A DNA stretch of 64,000 nt from Schizophyllum amplum (taxonomy: Eukaryota > Basidiomycota > Agaricomycetes > Agaricales > Schizophyllaceae), in contig VDMD01000004.1 in the NCBI GenBank assembly GCA_007026445.1, positions 992,001 through 1,056,000 of the forward strand, in the 5' to 3' direction. Positions 11,650 to 23,016 of this stretch are shown here, piece after piece; positions within the stretch are counted from its first letter, which is position 1; each line of letters starts with the position of its first letter. The notes beneath the pieces are model-generated. The model did not search any database. It was not told the origin of the DNA and was given only the letters and a program-made list of their open reading frames with translations. A program made the translations under genes and the position numbers.

Positions 11650-14003
11650 TCACGCAAGAGCAGGTCGGTCAACGTAGACCTTCCACACCATCCCATCCTT
11701 CTCCCCAATGTCTATCATCGTGTGGCCGAACTGCAAGTCCACCGTCCACTCCTTGTCCTCGAACTGCGACCGATGGTCATTCCCATCTTGCCCACCGCCA
11801 TTCAACTGCGTCGTCTTCACCTTCTCCGCCACCGCCGTCCCGTTCATCTTCACGAAGATCTCCCGCGCGTTTTTCGCCCGCTTCCGCGCACGGCGATCCA
11901 CGCGCTCCTGCGCCGCCTTCAACGCCGCGGCAGCAGCTTTCGACGGCCGGCCGCGGGGTCGCCTTTTCAGGATCTCCTCGTCTTCTTCCTCCTCGCCCGG
12001 CTCCTCCTCCGAGCTCTCGTCCGACTCGACTTCTTTCCCGATGAAGCGGAGGTTGCTTATCTGCAGTGCGCGCTCGTTTGCGCCGAGACGGATGGCCCAC
12101 GACTTGACGCCTTCCCGGTGGTCGAGGGCGATGCAGCGTCCGCGCGGCTGCGTGCGCATGAGGATGCTACGCAGTTGACGACTGGGGTCCAAGGGGGGCG
12201 GGTCGGGCGACTTGGCCGAGGCGGTAGAGGCATTAGGCGCAATGGGCAGCGGGGCAGGCGCAGGGGCTGGCGGCGCGGCAGGTGCGGGCGCAGGCTGGTT
12301 GTAACCAGAGAAGTAAGTCGCATTTGGCTGGGTTTGCACATAAGCCGGCTGCTGGGGTGTGCTTGTCATGGAGCGGGGCTGCGGCACGGTTGGAATACGG
12401 GCTTGCTGAGGCTTCGGCTGCTGGACTTTCGGTGTCGTCCGCGGGGCCACTGCCCTTGCTACTTTCGTGGGCTTCTGGGCAAATGTAGCACCCGGAGTGA
12501 CAATGGAGGGCGTCGCAGGCGAGGCTGTCGACGGCCCAGGAACGGCAGAGAAGGTATGGACCGACGGACGTGTGGCAGGGACCGTAGGAGTTGCGAGAGC
12601 AGGGGAGGCAGCTGAAGGAGCAGCCGTTCTCGGTTGCGCCTTCGCCTGTGCGGGCTTTGGCGTGGCTGCTGCAGCCTTGGTGGCCGTGACGGTCGCTACG
12701 GGTAGAGATGGCTCCGGAGGAGATGGCTTCACAGGCGGTTCATGCGTCGCGGCGGCAGGTGCTGCAGGGACGCGCAAAGTGATATGTGAAGATGTCGAAG
12801 CTGCTGGGGCTTCCTGAGGGGCGGGAGCGGCGGCTTTGCCAAGCTTCAGCTTGATCTTCGTGGCGCCAGAGCCTTGCGAGTATTGTGGAAGGTCGAAAGG
12901 TGGAGGCATATCGGACATGAGCTGGTGGAAATGCTCCTGGAGTCAAGGTTAGGACGTTCTCTCGAGGGCGAGTGCGCCATGCTCGCCTTCAGTGCCTTTG
13001 CGTCCTCCCAGATCATTGTATACTCTTGATTGAAGGACATTGCATTATTGAAGACAAGCTCTACACCGGCTGCAAAGTCCGCGGCGTTGGTGTACGTCTT
13101 GTCCTTGACGCGCTTCTGGGGAAGGGTGAGGACATGATGTGGGGCTTGGGGAATAGACATACTCGTATCGCCTCCAAGCACTCTGGGTTCTTGATCGTTT
13201 TGTAGTATATGGGCCAGAGCTTTTTGGACGGCAGCTCCATGAATTCGGTGGATAGGATGCGACCACTGCGGCGTGTTAGGCGGAGATGGAAGGCAGGGGA
13301 TGGATCAACGCACTTGTCGTCTGTCTTGTCGATAAGCTTTTGGAGCCGCGACTTGAGCAGCTTGTGCAAGTTGGGGACCTTGTCCTTCTTCACCTGCGTG
13401 CCCGAAAGCCGCGCTGCGGTCTTATTGACCAGTTTCTGCATGTCCCTTAATTTGAGGGTCGGGCACAGGGACTGCGCACGCACCAGAAGATCCTTCGCAT
13501 CGCTGTAGATGTCGCTCCCCTTGAGATTGTAGGTCTTTGCGTTGGTAAAGCAGAGCTCAAAGTCTGCGCGGACGTCGTCGAGCGCGGTGTATGCGTTGCG
13601 GTCGAGCTTCTTGCGGATGTCGTCGAAAGCGATGGGACTTGTGATGAGCGAGTAGTAGTCTGGGTATATCTTGCGCGGCGGCTTGTGGAGGAACTGGGTG
13701 GCGAGCTGCCGGCCTCTGCGCACCGATGTTTGCCATCAGTCACCCGCAAATCCAAAAAGGCAAAGCGAGACAAAGGGCGAAGCGCGCCTTGACTTACTCC
13801 TTGTTCACCGCGTCCCGGGCGACCTGCCACAGCTCCAGCCCCTGCCCCTGCACCGTCCCCGCCCCCTCCTCGCCATACTCGCCATCCCCGCCCTCGTCTG
13901 CAGACCCCATCGCAACGTCCCCGTCCGTCGACATCCCCGACTGTCGCCGCTGTCGCTTCGCAGGCCGCCCGCCATTCGCCTGGCCATGCTCTCTCTTCGC
14001 CAT
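11650..14003 (-). CDS. RSC4: RSC4-like tandem bromodomain protein (708 aa)
   Basis: Likely subunit of the RSC/SWI-SNF class chromatin remodeller, reading acetyl-lysine on histones. Exons: 14003-13798, 13715-13314, 13265-13163, 13115-12987 and 12936-11650; all phases fit. The N-terminus is basic (RPAKRQRRQS) and acidic in turn. Bromodomain 1 has YPDYYSLI and the acetyl-lysine-binding Asn in AKTYNLKGS. Bromodomain 2 has LPSKKLWPIYY and the Asn in FNNAMSFNQE. A low-complexity Ala/Pro/Gln linker follows. The C-terminal domain contains an RGRP AT-hook-like motif. The fourth intron (12937-12986) needs a GC donor (AAG, then GCGAGC). Rsc4 proper is about 600 residues, so length fits. Assignment to Rsc4 rather than a polybromo relative is inference from the tandem pair and C-terminal layout. 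Confidence 0.85.
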
Positions 14004-14124
14004 ATGCGGGACTATGTTCGAAGAATTCCGACAATCTGAGCGCGTTCGCTGAGCACCGCGCCAAGCTCGGCTCAAGAAATGGTCGCCCGGAACGGCAATC
14101 CGTTGCCGCGTGCCCCAACCGCAC

Positions 14125-14130
14125 CACGTG
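14125..14130. promoter_or_regulatory. CACGTG E-box upstream of the RSC4-like gene
   Basis: Palindromic CACGTG about 120 bases upstream of the RSC4-like start. bHLH proteins of the Cbf1 type bind this core in fungi. Function here is inference. Confidence 0.3.
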
Positions 14131-14207
14131 ACAACAATGACGCGTCAACACAACGCGTTGTGCCCACGGTTGATTTGATGACTCGATTTGTGTTCCACAA
14201 CTCCAAC

Positions 14208-15985
14208 CTAATCGACCTTGTATTTTGCTACTCTAAGTTCCTTCATTCTTCTACGCGCCGGCCAAGAATGATTATTGAGTCCACCGTCGAACGCCCACGA
14301 TGCGTCTACCAACGCCTCGTCCGCCGAGCGGAATGCATATCTCCTGAGAATAGCGGAGCCGCCAGGCTTCAAATGTCCGCTTGAGCATCCATGTACGGGA
14401 TCGTGAATAGCACTACTCACATGCTCCCCTAGATACGATGTCGCGTCCACAATGTACCCATCGACGACAATCATACACTTCCCTTGCCGTGCGCTCTCTT
14501 CCAATTGACGCGTACCCCAAGTCGACCCTTCCCATGCCTCGGGCTCAGGAGGTGGGCACCCGTGGTGGGATTTATGGTGCATGTATCCTAATGCTGCATG
14601 CAGATCTACGTCGCGCGCGCGCCGCAAACCTTTGACATGGCCGAATTTATGCAGCGTCGCAATTATCCACTTGGTGGGGTCCCAGTCGAGATAGGAAGGA
14701 CCAGAACGGTAGTCGTGCGGGAAAGTGTGCTGTATGCATCATCAGTCACTTGACGAGCCGCAATACCCGCATGTCCTACATGCTGCGGCAACAGTCAGCA
14801 AGTCGTCGCAGAACACGGCAAAGGACGCACAAAATTGTGATTACCCTCGCCACCTGTTAGTAGCGCAAGGATAATATTCCCTCTTGAGGTGTTCTCGTCC
14901 GAAAATGGTTGAAGACCGTCCCAGTGCGCCAAGCTTGTATAGTTGGTAAGTAAGGCCTACCCTTGCGCATGGTCGATATACTGACGAGTTTACAAGAAAT
15001 GTACAGTGCCATACTGTTGATAGATCAGCAGAGAGATGCCTCAATCGGATGCGTGACTTACTGAACAACCGCGCCACCAAACTTGCCCAAATATACGCGC
15101 CCATGGGATCATTCCAAAGAAGACCTATCACAGGTGGCATGATGAAGCCTGAGAGAAGGCTGAGTGGCACTGGCAAAGAATGTTTTTGTTGAGCATTCTG
15201 CCAACGTTCCGGTAATCTTGCGCACCATAGAACCTGTGCTGATACCGTACGACTGATTTTCTCGGTCAACGATGTCGCCCCAAGGACGCGACGCGCACTC
15301 ACCGGGATCGCTGTCCAAGTCCTGCCGGTCTACGAGACCCATTCGCTCATATTTGGGTTTGTAAAAGATCCATCCCATGTGGGAATAGAACAGTCCACGA
15401 GTCGCGGCATACCTACAAAGAGTGAGCTGACTTCCGTCAGATGCGCGATGAATGCACCGACGGATCGTGAACCGGATCGTCCGTGAATCGCTGACACGGG
15501 TGACAATCGTTAGAGGCGTTGACGAAGAAGAAGATGGGGACCACATACGTGATGCAGACGGTGGCGCAGACACCTGATGGAACAGCGCGTTAAGTGAGAA
15601 CGCGTGTGAGCAGAGTTGTTGACTCACCACCACTTGATGGAACCTTGGAAAGCCACCGTCCCGAGGGCAGCCAGAACAATTCGGACCCCTAGACTCGCGC
15701 GGTACGCTCGATGGCTGTACAGTCGATGATAGCCCATCGTTATGCTTGATGGCAGTCTCAGATGATGCGCGAACGCGCGAACCCGCGGACAACTCACCCG
15801 AAATCGGCCAGTTGCCAGGTGCAAAAGGCGAACAGAAGAGTCTGCCATGCCACGGCGGTGGGGGGATAGAAGTACACGCCAACGACCGCAGCGACGTGCG
15901 TGAGCGCGAAGAACACGGCGTTGCTCCACCAGATCTCTGGTCTGTCCGCGGGGGTGGACGTCGCGGTGGACGAGGAGGAGGACAT
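14208..15985 (-). CDS. OLE1: Delta-9 acyl-CoA desaturase with C-terminal cytochrome b5 domain
   Basis: ER membrane enzyme that puts the cis-9 double bond into stearoyl/palmitoyl-CoA, using its own cytochrome b5 domain as electron carrier. The three His boxes are present: HRLYSH (second exon), HRLHH on a 25-base exon near 15549-15573, and HNFHTFPHDY split by an intron. The C-terminal cyt b5 domain has the haem motif HPGG, rebuilt across an intron that separates GEH from PGG. Eleven exons give about 400 residues. One exon of 27 bases (VVRYQHRFY) is framed by introns whose donor near 15301 and acceptor are both clear. The start is at 15985 (MSSSSS). An upstream 5' UTR intron is possible, since GTAAGC follows an open reading frame there. 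It is intact throughout. Confidence 0.93.
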
Positions 15986-16168
15986 GATGGTAGGAAGCAA
16001 GACGCGCTTACCTACGCACTGCGCGGGGATGGTCCAAGCCGAGAAGCAACCATCCGCGCGCGCCACACGTCACTGCTGCCATTTATACGCGCGTCGTCGG
16101 CTTCGGTCTCCTGGTGACGGTCGCGGGCCGAGATCGGCTCAGACGACAATGCATTGACACACACCAGC

Positions 16169-17351
16169 CTACACCGCACCGCCCTGTTCGTCTTCCTGCC
16201 CTCCTGCACCCTCGTCTGAGGGCCCCGCTCCAGTAGGTTCTTCATTGTTATCGTCCTCGTCCCTGGACGCGTCCCAGAAATCGTCCGCAATGGCCCGCAC
16301 GGCGCGTACACGCTCAGCCTGTGTGCGCCACACGCCCCACTCGCTGCCCGCGCCCATCCCCATGTCCGGTCGTCGAAATTCCATCGCGCCATCCTCCCAT
16401 GACCCTCCGCTCATGTGCAGCTCGCCCAGCCCGAGTGGAACGAGAGCCTCCAGCAGTTCTCGTGCAGTCGCGGGCGAAATACCGGAGCCTGGAAGGATGC
16501 TGAGCGCCCAGGGCGTGTCACCCGATGTCCGCTGTAAGAGCCGCGCGAGGACGGGTAGTGCTTTCGGCGCGGCTGGTGCGTGTCCACTTTCAACAGGGTG
16601 AGTGAGGAGCAGCGGGCGTAGTATGAATGTACCTGGTCAAAATTCGTGTGATGCCACCGATGGATTGCAGCGCGTCGAGCGCTGGTAATCATATGAAGAG
16701 AGCTGCGAACAGGAACTGAACGAACGAACCTTCCACCGGATCTCGTGCCATGTCAAAGGCTCGATGAAAGCAAACTGACCTCATCGTTAAACTCGAATGC
16801 GCAAGAATAAATCAAGCCCTACCTTGCATTGGCAAAGCCTCATCGACGAGCCTGGCACGCATGATGAGCTTCAGTGCGGGGACAAGGCGTCATATGATCT
16901 GCTCACCGCTTCGTTCGTTCTACGTCAACGGTCCCGTCTCGTTGTAGTACACCGATGACCACACCGCGCGCCCCATGTCTCTTGAATATTCGTATGTCGT
17001 CCAGCATCACATCCATCTCGTCCTCCGAGTACAAGAAGTCGCCCGTCCGCGGTCGTATCATAGCCTGAAGACGGGCTATCAACACGGGTAAGAGAAATTT
17101 GGGCAAGCGGCGGTCAAGGAAGGAGATCTTATGATGGAGGAACTCACCATGATAGGTACCCCGTTTACGGCACGTCGTACGCACTTGAGTAGACCAAGAC
17201 TAGGGGTTGTACCTCCACCGACACCAAGATTGCCGCACAGCTCGATCCGGTCTGCTCCTCCGTGAACCGCGCTAGGAGCCAGGTTCAGTAGGTACTCCTT
17301 CCCGACTTGCGAGGGCGATGAAGAGCGAAAGCAGAAAACCGAAAGGAGCAT
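16169..17351 (-). CDS. cutC: CutC-family copper homeostasis protein
   Basis: TIM-barrel protein of the CutC family, linked to copper homeostasis, with a still unclear biochemical role. The diagnostic GGADRIELCGNLGVGGGTTPS block lies near 17200-17250. It is followed by MIRPRTGDFLYS, GVVIGVLQRDGTVD, VCFHRAFDMARDP, LTSGHAPAA and GLGELHMSGGS. Six or more short exons join in phase. The C-terminal 60 residues are an acidic, Gly/Glu-rich tail not typical of bacterial CutC. The N-terminus is uncertain: the ATG at 17351 opens the frame, but the expected beta-1 strand of the barrel (a short hydrophobic strand ending in Cys-x-Asp/Ser) is not clear. An extra 5' exon is likely. Confidence 0.85.
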
Positions 17352-17873
17352 GAGTGAGAGAGGCTGAGCAAACGAAGATCACACGGTCAATCGTACTGCG
17401 TCAACCTCTTGTGAAAAAAGAAATGGCCGAAGGCCGTTGAGCTCGGGCACGACGAGGAGGACAACGAGGAGAAGGACCAGTTACACAGATACGGACTTCA
17501 AGGCTGACTCCACCGAGTCGACGCAGACTTCTAGCGTTATGCGCGTCTTGGAGGTACTCATCTATGCGAAGGGAATTCGTAGCTGGAAGTCGGAGAGGGC
17601 GACTAGGGCGCAAAAAGTCGACCGTTGTGTCCGAATTGGCCAGCTGCGAACCGGTTGCTAAGTTGCAGACACGCGAGCTGATCATTGTCACATTTGCCGT
17701 ATCCGATTTCACGTGATAAGTTGAGTATTTGAATGTCACGTGTATGTGACTTCTCGCGCCGGTCGTGACAGCTAACTTCGAACTGAACTTTCACTTGCTG
17801 AAGAGCCTCCTCTACCAGCTGATCAGCACAACGCTATTCTGAAGTCCTGTAACATCGCTGGCACTATCCTTTG
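17352..17873. promoter_or_regulatory. Divergent promoter, CutC / GCP4, with two E-boxes
   Basis: Shared upstream region of head-to-head genes. Two CACGTG palindromes lie at 17710-17715 and 17737-17742, 27 bases apart; the second is flanked as GTCACGTGTATGTGAC. Paired E-boxes suggest a bHLH-regulated bidirectional promoter. Part of it may hold a missing first exon of the CutC gene. Confidence 0.5.
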
Positions 17874-20174
17874 ATGATTGCCGAGATTCTCCTCGTCTTG
17901 GGCGGCCATTCATCATCGCTTTTCCCTGAAAACCACAAAGTGCACACTGCTTTCGTTCCTCTACTGCATCCCGGAGAGCAGCAGTGCATCGAAGCGCTCG
18001 GCCTCATTGCCCTACGCTACCGCCGTATCAAGACCTCTTGTGCATCCCTGCTCTCTTCATCCGCCTCGCGCTATGTCTCCGCCGTGTGCTCCACGCTCAC
18101 GCTCATACTCAAATCCGAGTACGAGACACTCGTGATTGACACTGAGGCCAAGATTCTGAAGCGGGACGCCGATCTGGTCGCTCGAGGCTCTTTTGTCCCG
18201 TTGTCCTCTATCAGGGCCGTCTTCTCCGAATGGGATGCCCCGCTCGCAGCACTGTGTTCCCTGATGGACGAGATCGAAGGAGAGCAGCGATGGCGTCCAG
18301 GACCGCTCATCGACTTGCTGCAAACCCGTTCAAACACGGGTGTCCGCCGGATAGCAGACATCATATCGCGCCTATGCACCGCCGTTCAGCGCGTCTGGAT
18401 GACGCAGTTGACCGCGTTTCTTATCCACGGCACGCTCACGCATCCGGATCCTCTGGCATCAGACGACTATGCACTGCTAGACGGCGCGGTACCGAGCTGC
18501 GTAAGCGCTCAGGCGCAGGAGTCTATTGCGTATGTGGGTCGCGCAATTGGCACGGTCAAGGCGGCCAAGTGGCAGAAGCAGTTGCCGCGAAGTCTCGCCT
18601 CAGACCACGCGGCGCTCCTGCAGACAGCCCTTCCTGAAGATCAGCATGCCTTTGAGCGCGTCGTGACCGATATTCGGACGAACGTCAGTGAGTGGCTTTG
18701 GCTGAATGTCCTTACGCGAAAGGACGTCGAAGAGGCGGTAGACACGCTGTGAGCATCAATTTACAATGAGATTGGCTTAGTTGTTGACGAATGATTTTCC
18801 TAGGGCAAATTACTTCCTCATTCGCAACGGAGAATTTTGCTTGTCCCTCATACGCGAAATTGAACGGCTCAAGATAACGAGACTGACGGCTCGGTCGGGA
18901 CCGTCCTCCATGATTCGAGAGCAGGATCTCAACCTCGCTTTACTGCGTGCATCTCTGGGCACAACAGCCCAACACGACCCATCGTTGAGTCACTTGCGCT
19001 TCTCGCTGCCGACAGGACCCCTCCGCCCACTCCTGCCGTCTCTCGCGACACAACCGGCCGCGCCACAATCCACTGAAACGTCCCCATTCTCGTCATGCCT
19101 TCTCGGCACGCCGCTGGCCCTCCACTACTCTGTGTCATGGCCGCTCGACCTCTTTCTGCATCCTGCTGATCTTAACGCGTATGGTGCGCTCTTCGCATAT
19201 CTCTCCGCCCTACGCAAAACCCACGTACGCGTGCACGCTTGCTGGACGGCGCTTTCCAACGCACAGCGCGCCCGCCGCCGGTGGACTGGCCTCGGTGAGG
19301 GAGGGACCGCTGCGGACGAGGGCGCGCGACGACGCCTACTGCGCTGTGGGTGGGGCGTTGTGCGCGATATGGGATGGTTCCTCGACACGCTGCTAGGATA
19401 TCTCATGACAGACGTCGTCGATACCGAATTCGTGCGGCTCAAGGGTATGCTGGCGCGCGGCGATCCTGGGATGGCGACGACAGCGAGCACGGCATCCTTG
19501 CGTAAAGACGCGCAGGCGACTGCGGCGCGACCAGTGGCGCTGGACTTTACAACGTTGAGGCTGTTGCACGGGACATATCTCGAGCGACTCGTAACGGGCT
19601 GCCTATTGGATAACCCGGCGCTGACAGCAATCCTGCTCCCGTTGCTAGACGTGTGCGACCGGTTTGTGGCGCAAGTCGAGCGTTGGGGCGGAGACATTCT
19701 GCCCGCGCTGCTGTTCGAAGGAAGCCTGCGCGAAGGCGGAGACGACGTGGGAGCGATGGTCAAGGAGCGATGGGCGGTTGTTGCCGAGATAAATGAGGTA
19801 TGTTCATCTACCGTGGCCAAGTAACGCGCCCTCGTCGTTGATGGTACATACAGACGCTCCGTGACCTGCTCGACAACTTCTATGAACAGCTCTCTCTGTC
19901 AACGGCCCAGCAGCCGCTCACGTCCGCCAGTACAGATGCGTCGCGCTCGCGAATGAACGCCACCGCGGCGACGACATTCATCAGCGCGGCTAACTATTCC
20001 GCCACGCATCACAGCATATCAAAGACGATGAAGGCTTTGGATGGTGGCGCGGGAGATGTCCGACGACACGTCGAGCGCCTCCTTCTGCGTCTGGATTTCA
20101 ACGGCGGGTTCTCAGCGGCGAAGATACGGCGTGCAGCGCGAACAGACATCTTGGCGGAAGGCGGGCTGGCATAG
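17874..20174 (+). CDS. GCP4: Gamma-tubulin complex component 4 (729 aa)
   Basis: Spc97/Spc98-family protein of the gamma-tubulin ring complex that nucleates microtubules at the spindle pole body. Exons 17874-18748, 18804-19797 and 19854-20174 join in phase. The N-terminus MIAEILLVLGGH is the family start. The GRIP1-type region contains SEWDAPLAAL and DIISRLCTAVQ. The GRIP2 part has ANYFLIRNGEFCLSLI, HYSVSWPLDLFLHP and LNAYGALFAYL, which form the gamma-tubulin-contacting helices. Length matches GCP4 (about 670 residues in animals) and is shorter than GCP2/3/5/6. The upstream in-frame TTG at 17871 is not needed; ATG 17874 is chosen. Confidence 0.92.
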
Positions 20175-20962
20175 CAGGCGCTCTGGTGCCGCGATTGGGC
20201 GGCTACACCCCACACGGGCGGAAGGATGTGTCGATTTCGACGTGCGATGGTCGGGGTTGGTTGATCTGAACTGGTTACTTACAACCTGTAACATTTTAAG
20301 TAGTCTCTTCTGCAAGATGAGGATACGCCAGGATAGGCAGAGGATCCGGCCGCGATAGGTCCACCGCCTGAATCTTCAAAGTGCAGCTGCCCCCCTGCTT
20401 CAAGAATACCCTCAAGCGCGGGCATGCGCCGCCGATGCCTCTGTCGTAAAACATGTTACATACAGTCCCGCGCCAGACCGCGTTTTTGACTGGCCCTTGT
20501 TTCCCCAGACGCACACAACTTTGTAATGTCATGGAGCAGCGCTAGACCCCGACTTCCGCACCCCCAAATGCTTACCAGTCTTTTGCGGCCAGGGAGGACC
20601 GGCGGGGCAGCTCCTGTCATGATCTACTTCAACGGCGCAGCGTCCTCAAGTTGATATCGAGGCGATACATCACTAGTCACTGTTAGGCGACGGCACCATT
20701 AATTATTGCGAAGCGGTATTAATACAGTGGTCGTAGAGCGTCCGGCTCGCGTCCAAATGAACGTGGTAGTGCTGGCCTATGTAGCGCAGCAGGTCCAAGA
20801 AGGTAGTGCGGCGAATGGAGGACGAGGCGGTAGCGTAAGGACACCAGATGTATTATATATGTGTACAGGTTTGAGCAGAAAGATTCCATAAAGGAGTCCA
20901 AGTCAGAATTACTAGAGTTCAGTGTCCTGGGTTCGTTACAAGCGGGACAATTGTCAGTTCGA
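20175..20962. other. Convergent 3' region, no gene seen
   Basis: 788 bases between GCP4 (plus) and the fucosyltransferase-like gene (minus). ORFs are short and unlike proteins. I see no RNA gene. The length is more than two UTRs usually need. Confidence 0.35.
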
Positions 20963-22742
20963 TTAGGCTGGGAAGGCGACGGTGCGGGAGACACCATCAT
21001 GCCAGGTCTCTGAGCGGCGGCGCGCCAGAGTGGACATGGTAGACTTCCACGTGCCGACGAAGCCCACTCCGCCTGACTGGATGACGGCGTCGATGAGGAC
21101 GGGGTACCTGCGGAGAGGTTAACGAACACGCAAAGATAGAATAAGCCTCGCAGCCTTCGAAGCTCCGCGTCGATGATGAAAGTAGGATAATTTTTGGGGG
21201 TCTCCACTTACCACTTTCCGTAGAGCGCAGACGTCTGGGAGTGATCCGGGAACGACCAGCCGAGCGCCGCGATGTCCTCCCACCACCCTGCGTCGCGCTC
21301 GTCGCTTGTCACGATCACGTGCTCGATCGTGAGACCGCGCGTCTCGAACAGTTCGTCCTTGATGTCCTGCACGGCTTGCGCATACGCGGAGAGTGGCGGG
21401 AAACATTGCTCGACGGGGAGCTGGCACCAGACCGCGAAGTCGGCGCGCCGAATGTGGAGCGCGATGTACTGCGCAGGGGTCAGCCGGGGTTGGTCATCGG
21501 GATGTGGGAAGACGCGTACCGGGGGCACGTCATCGCGCTCGTTGACCCCGAACGTTTTGCGCAGATAGGAATCGGCGAGTGCCTGTAGCTTGGGCTCCCA
21601 GTACATGTGGGCCGCGACGGCGTTCCATGCTGGGCTGTAGTCGTGCTCGTATTCGTACGTCTGCACTATGTCAGCGGAAAAAGACGTGGAAAGTGTAGAC
21701 GACATACGTTCAACGCGGACGCATAGTATAGGAAGTCGAAGCACATCATCTGCTCATCAGGGAGGAGCTCCAGTCCGAGCTTCGGGGAGGCTGAATGCGC
21801 CTGTTGGTCGACGTTCTGTTGGTAGCCCTCGGGAAAGCCGAGGGAAGCTAGCGACCAGTACGATACATGAAGATCGTTGGAGCCTGTATTCGGAAGCTTG
21901 ACGGAGTACGGGACTTTCGTATACGAGATGTCTGCTCGATGGTGTAAGTACACATCACGAAGTGAGGCGCAGTAACCAGCTGACCGAGATTATTCAAGTG
22001 GGGCACGCGACTGTAGTGAGCAGTGACTTCGGAGGGACGCATGGTTTGCCAGATATTCCAGCAACCGACGGGGTCGATGACATCGCTGTCGGGGTCCTTG
22101 ACCTGGTGCCATTCGAGGACGGGGAGACCGATCTCGGCAGACAGACGCGGTACGTCAAACACTTCGCCAAAGGGGATGGGCGGGACGTCGCTGCCGACGT
22201 GCGAGGGAGTAAAGACGCCGATGATGGGGATGCGTCGGGTGATTATTGCAAGGTAAATTAGGTTCGTCTGGCGAGACTGATTAGATGGGACGGCTGTCGG
22301 GAGGGAGGTGACGCACGTAGGTCATTACATCGTTCGTCCAGCCGGCAGCGACCCAGGATGTGATGTACTTGAGGTCGGGGCGCAGATTATCTACGACAGA
22401 GTGAGCGATGAATGATTTTTCAGGTGTTGGATACGCACCTCGGAAACTGTCCGCCGGAGGACCCATCAGGTATTGCGCGGCGTTGAACTCGACCTCTTGC
22501 GTGGGACGGGCCACAAGCGCGGGCTGCTGCCGCTCGTCGCGGGCGGTACGAGTCGACCATAGGGAAAACGTGGCGAGTGCGATGACGGAGCTCAGGCCGA
22601 GAGAGGCGCATGCCGCGAGGAGGACGCGCCGTGACCTGCTGGGGCGGGTGACGGCGGGAACCAAGTCGTCCGCGGAGCGCGCGGCATCGCCGAGGAGAGC
22701 GAACTTGCTCTCTACGCTGTTGTGGCGGGAGTGCAGCGACAT
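20963..22742 (-). CDS. O-fucosyltransferase-like type II membrane glycosyltransferase
   Basis: Start 22742, followed after about 45 residues by one membrane anchor (VLLAACASLGLSSVIALATF), the layout of a Golgi type II enzyme. The luminal part carries ITSWVAAGWTNDVMTY and a donor-site-like block ALHIRRADFAVWC, which resembles the HxRRGDF motif of GDP-fucose O-fucosyltransferases with Ala for Gly. The C-terminal block is WYPVLIDAVIQSGGVGFVGTWKSTMSTLARRR, with the substrate-site Thr/Ser. Introns of about 50 bases separate six or seven exons; splice phases agree. It shares a 274 bp divergent promoter with a GDP-fucose-transporter-like gene. Family assignment is by motif only; acceptor unknown. 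Confidence 0.75.
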
Positions 22743-23016
22743 GGCAGCAACGCACGCGCGAGGGGGGGCTCGAAGTCGGAGCGGGGAACAAGGGCCGTGT
22801 GCAGTCGGCCAGGATTATAATGAACCAAACACCGTGGATCTAGATCCAACACAGATCTCCCTCCGATCAATTCGGGACAAATCCGGAAACAAGTGCGGGG
22901 GACCCCCATCGGAACTCGGTCCGGCACGTCATCATGGAAATGTCGCCGGCGGCAGGCCGCCTTGTTTACAAGGCGCGGGGACATGAGGGTGGGTGCGCTC
23001 CTTCACTCCAACCGCC
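22743..23016. promoter_or_regulatory. Divergent promoter of the fucosyltransferase-like and transporter-like genes
   Basis: Only 274 bases separate the two ATGs (22742 minus, 23017 plus), so both genes must be driven from one short region. No TATA box or known operator was recognised. Confidence 0.5.

Noticed and set aside
12282..12817. Plus-strand frames rich in Ala/Gly/Val
   Set aside because: Antisense of the Ala/Pro-rich linker of the RSC4-like gene.
15230..15305. Apparent phase clash in the desaturase after DSDP
   Set aside because: Resolved by two introns around a 27-base exon (VVRYQHRFY), so it is not a frameshift.
17401..17739. Minus-strand frame upstream of CutC as its first exon
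   Set aside because: Ends in a stop before the CutC frame and does not look like the first barrel strand; no junction found.
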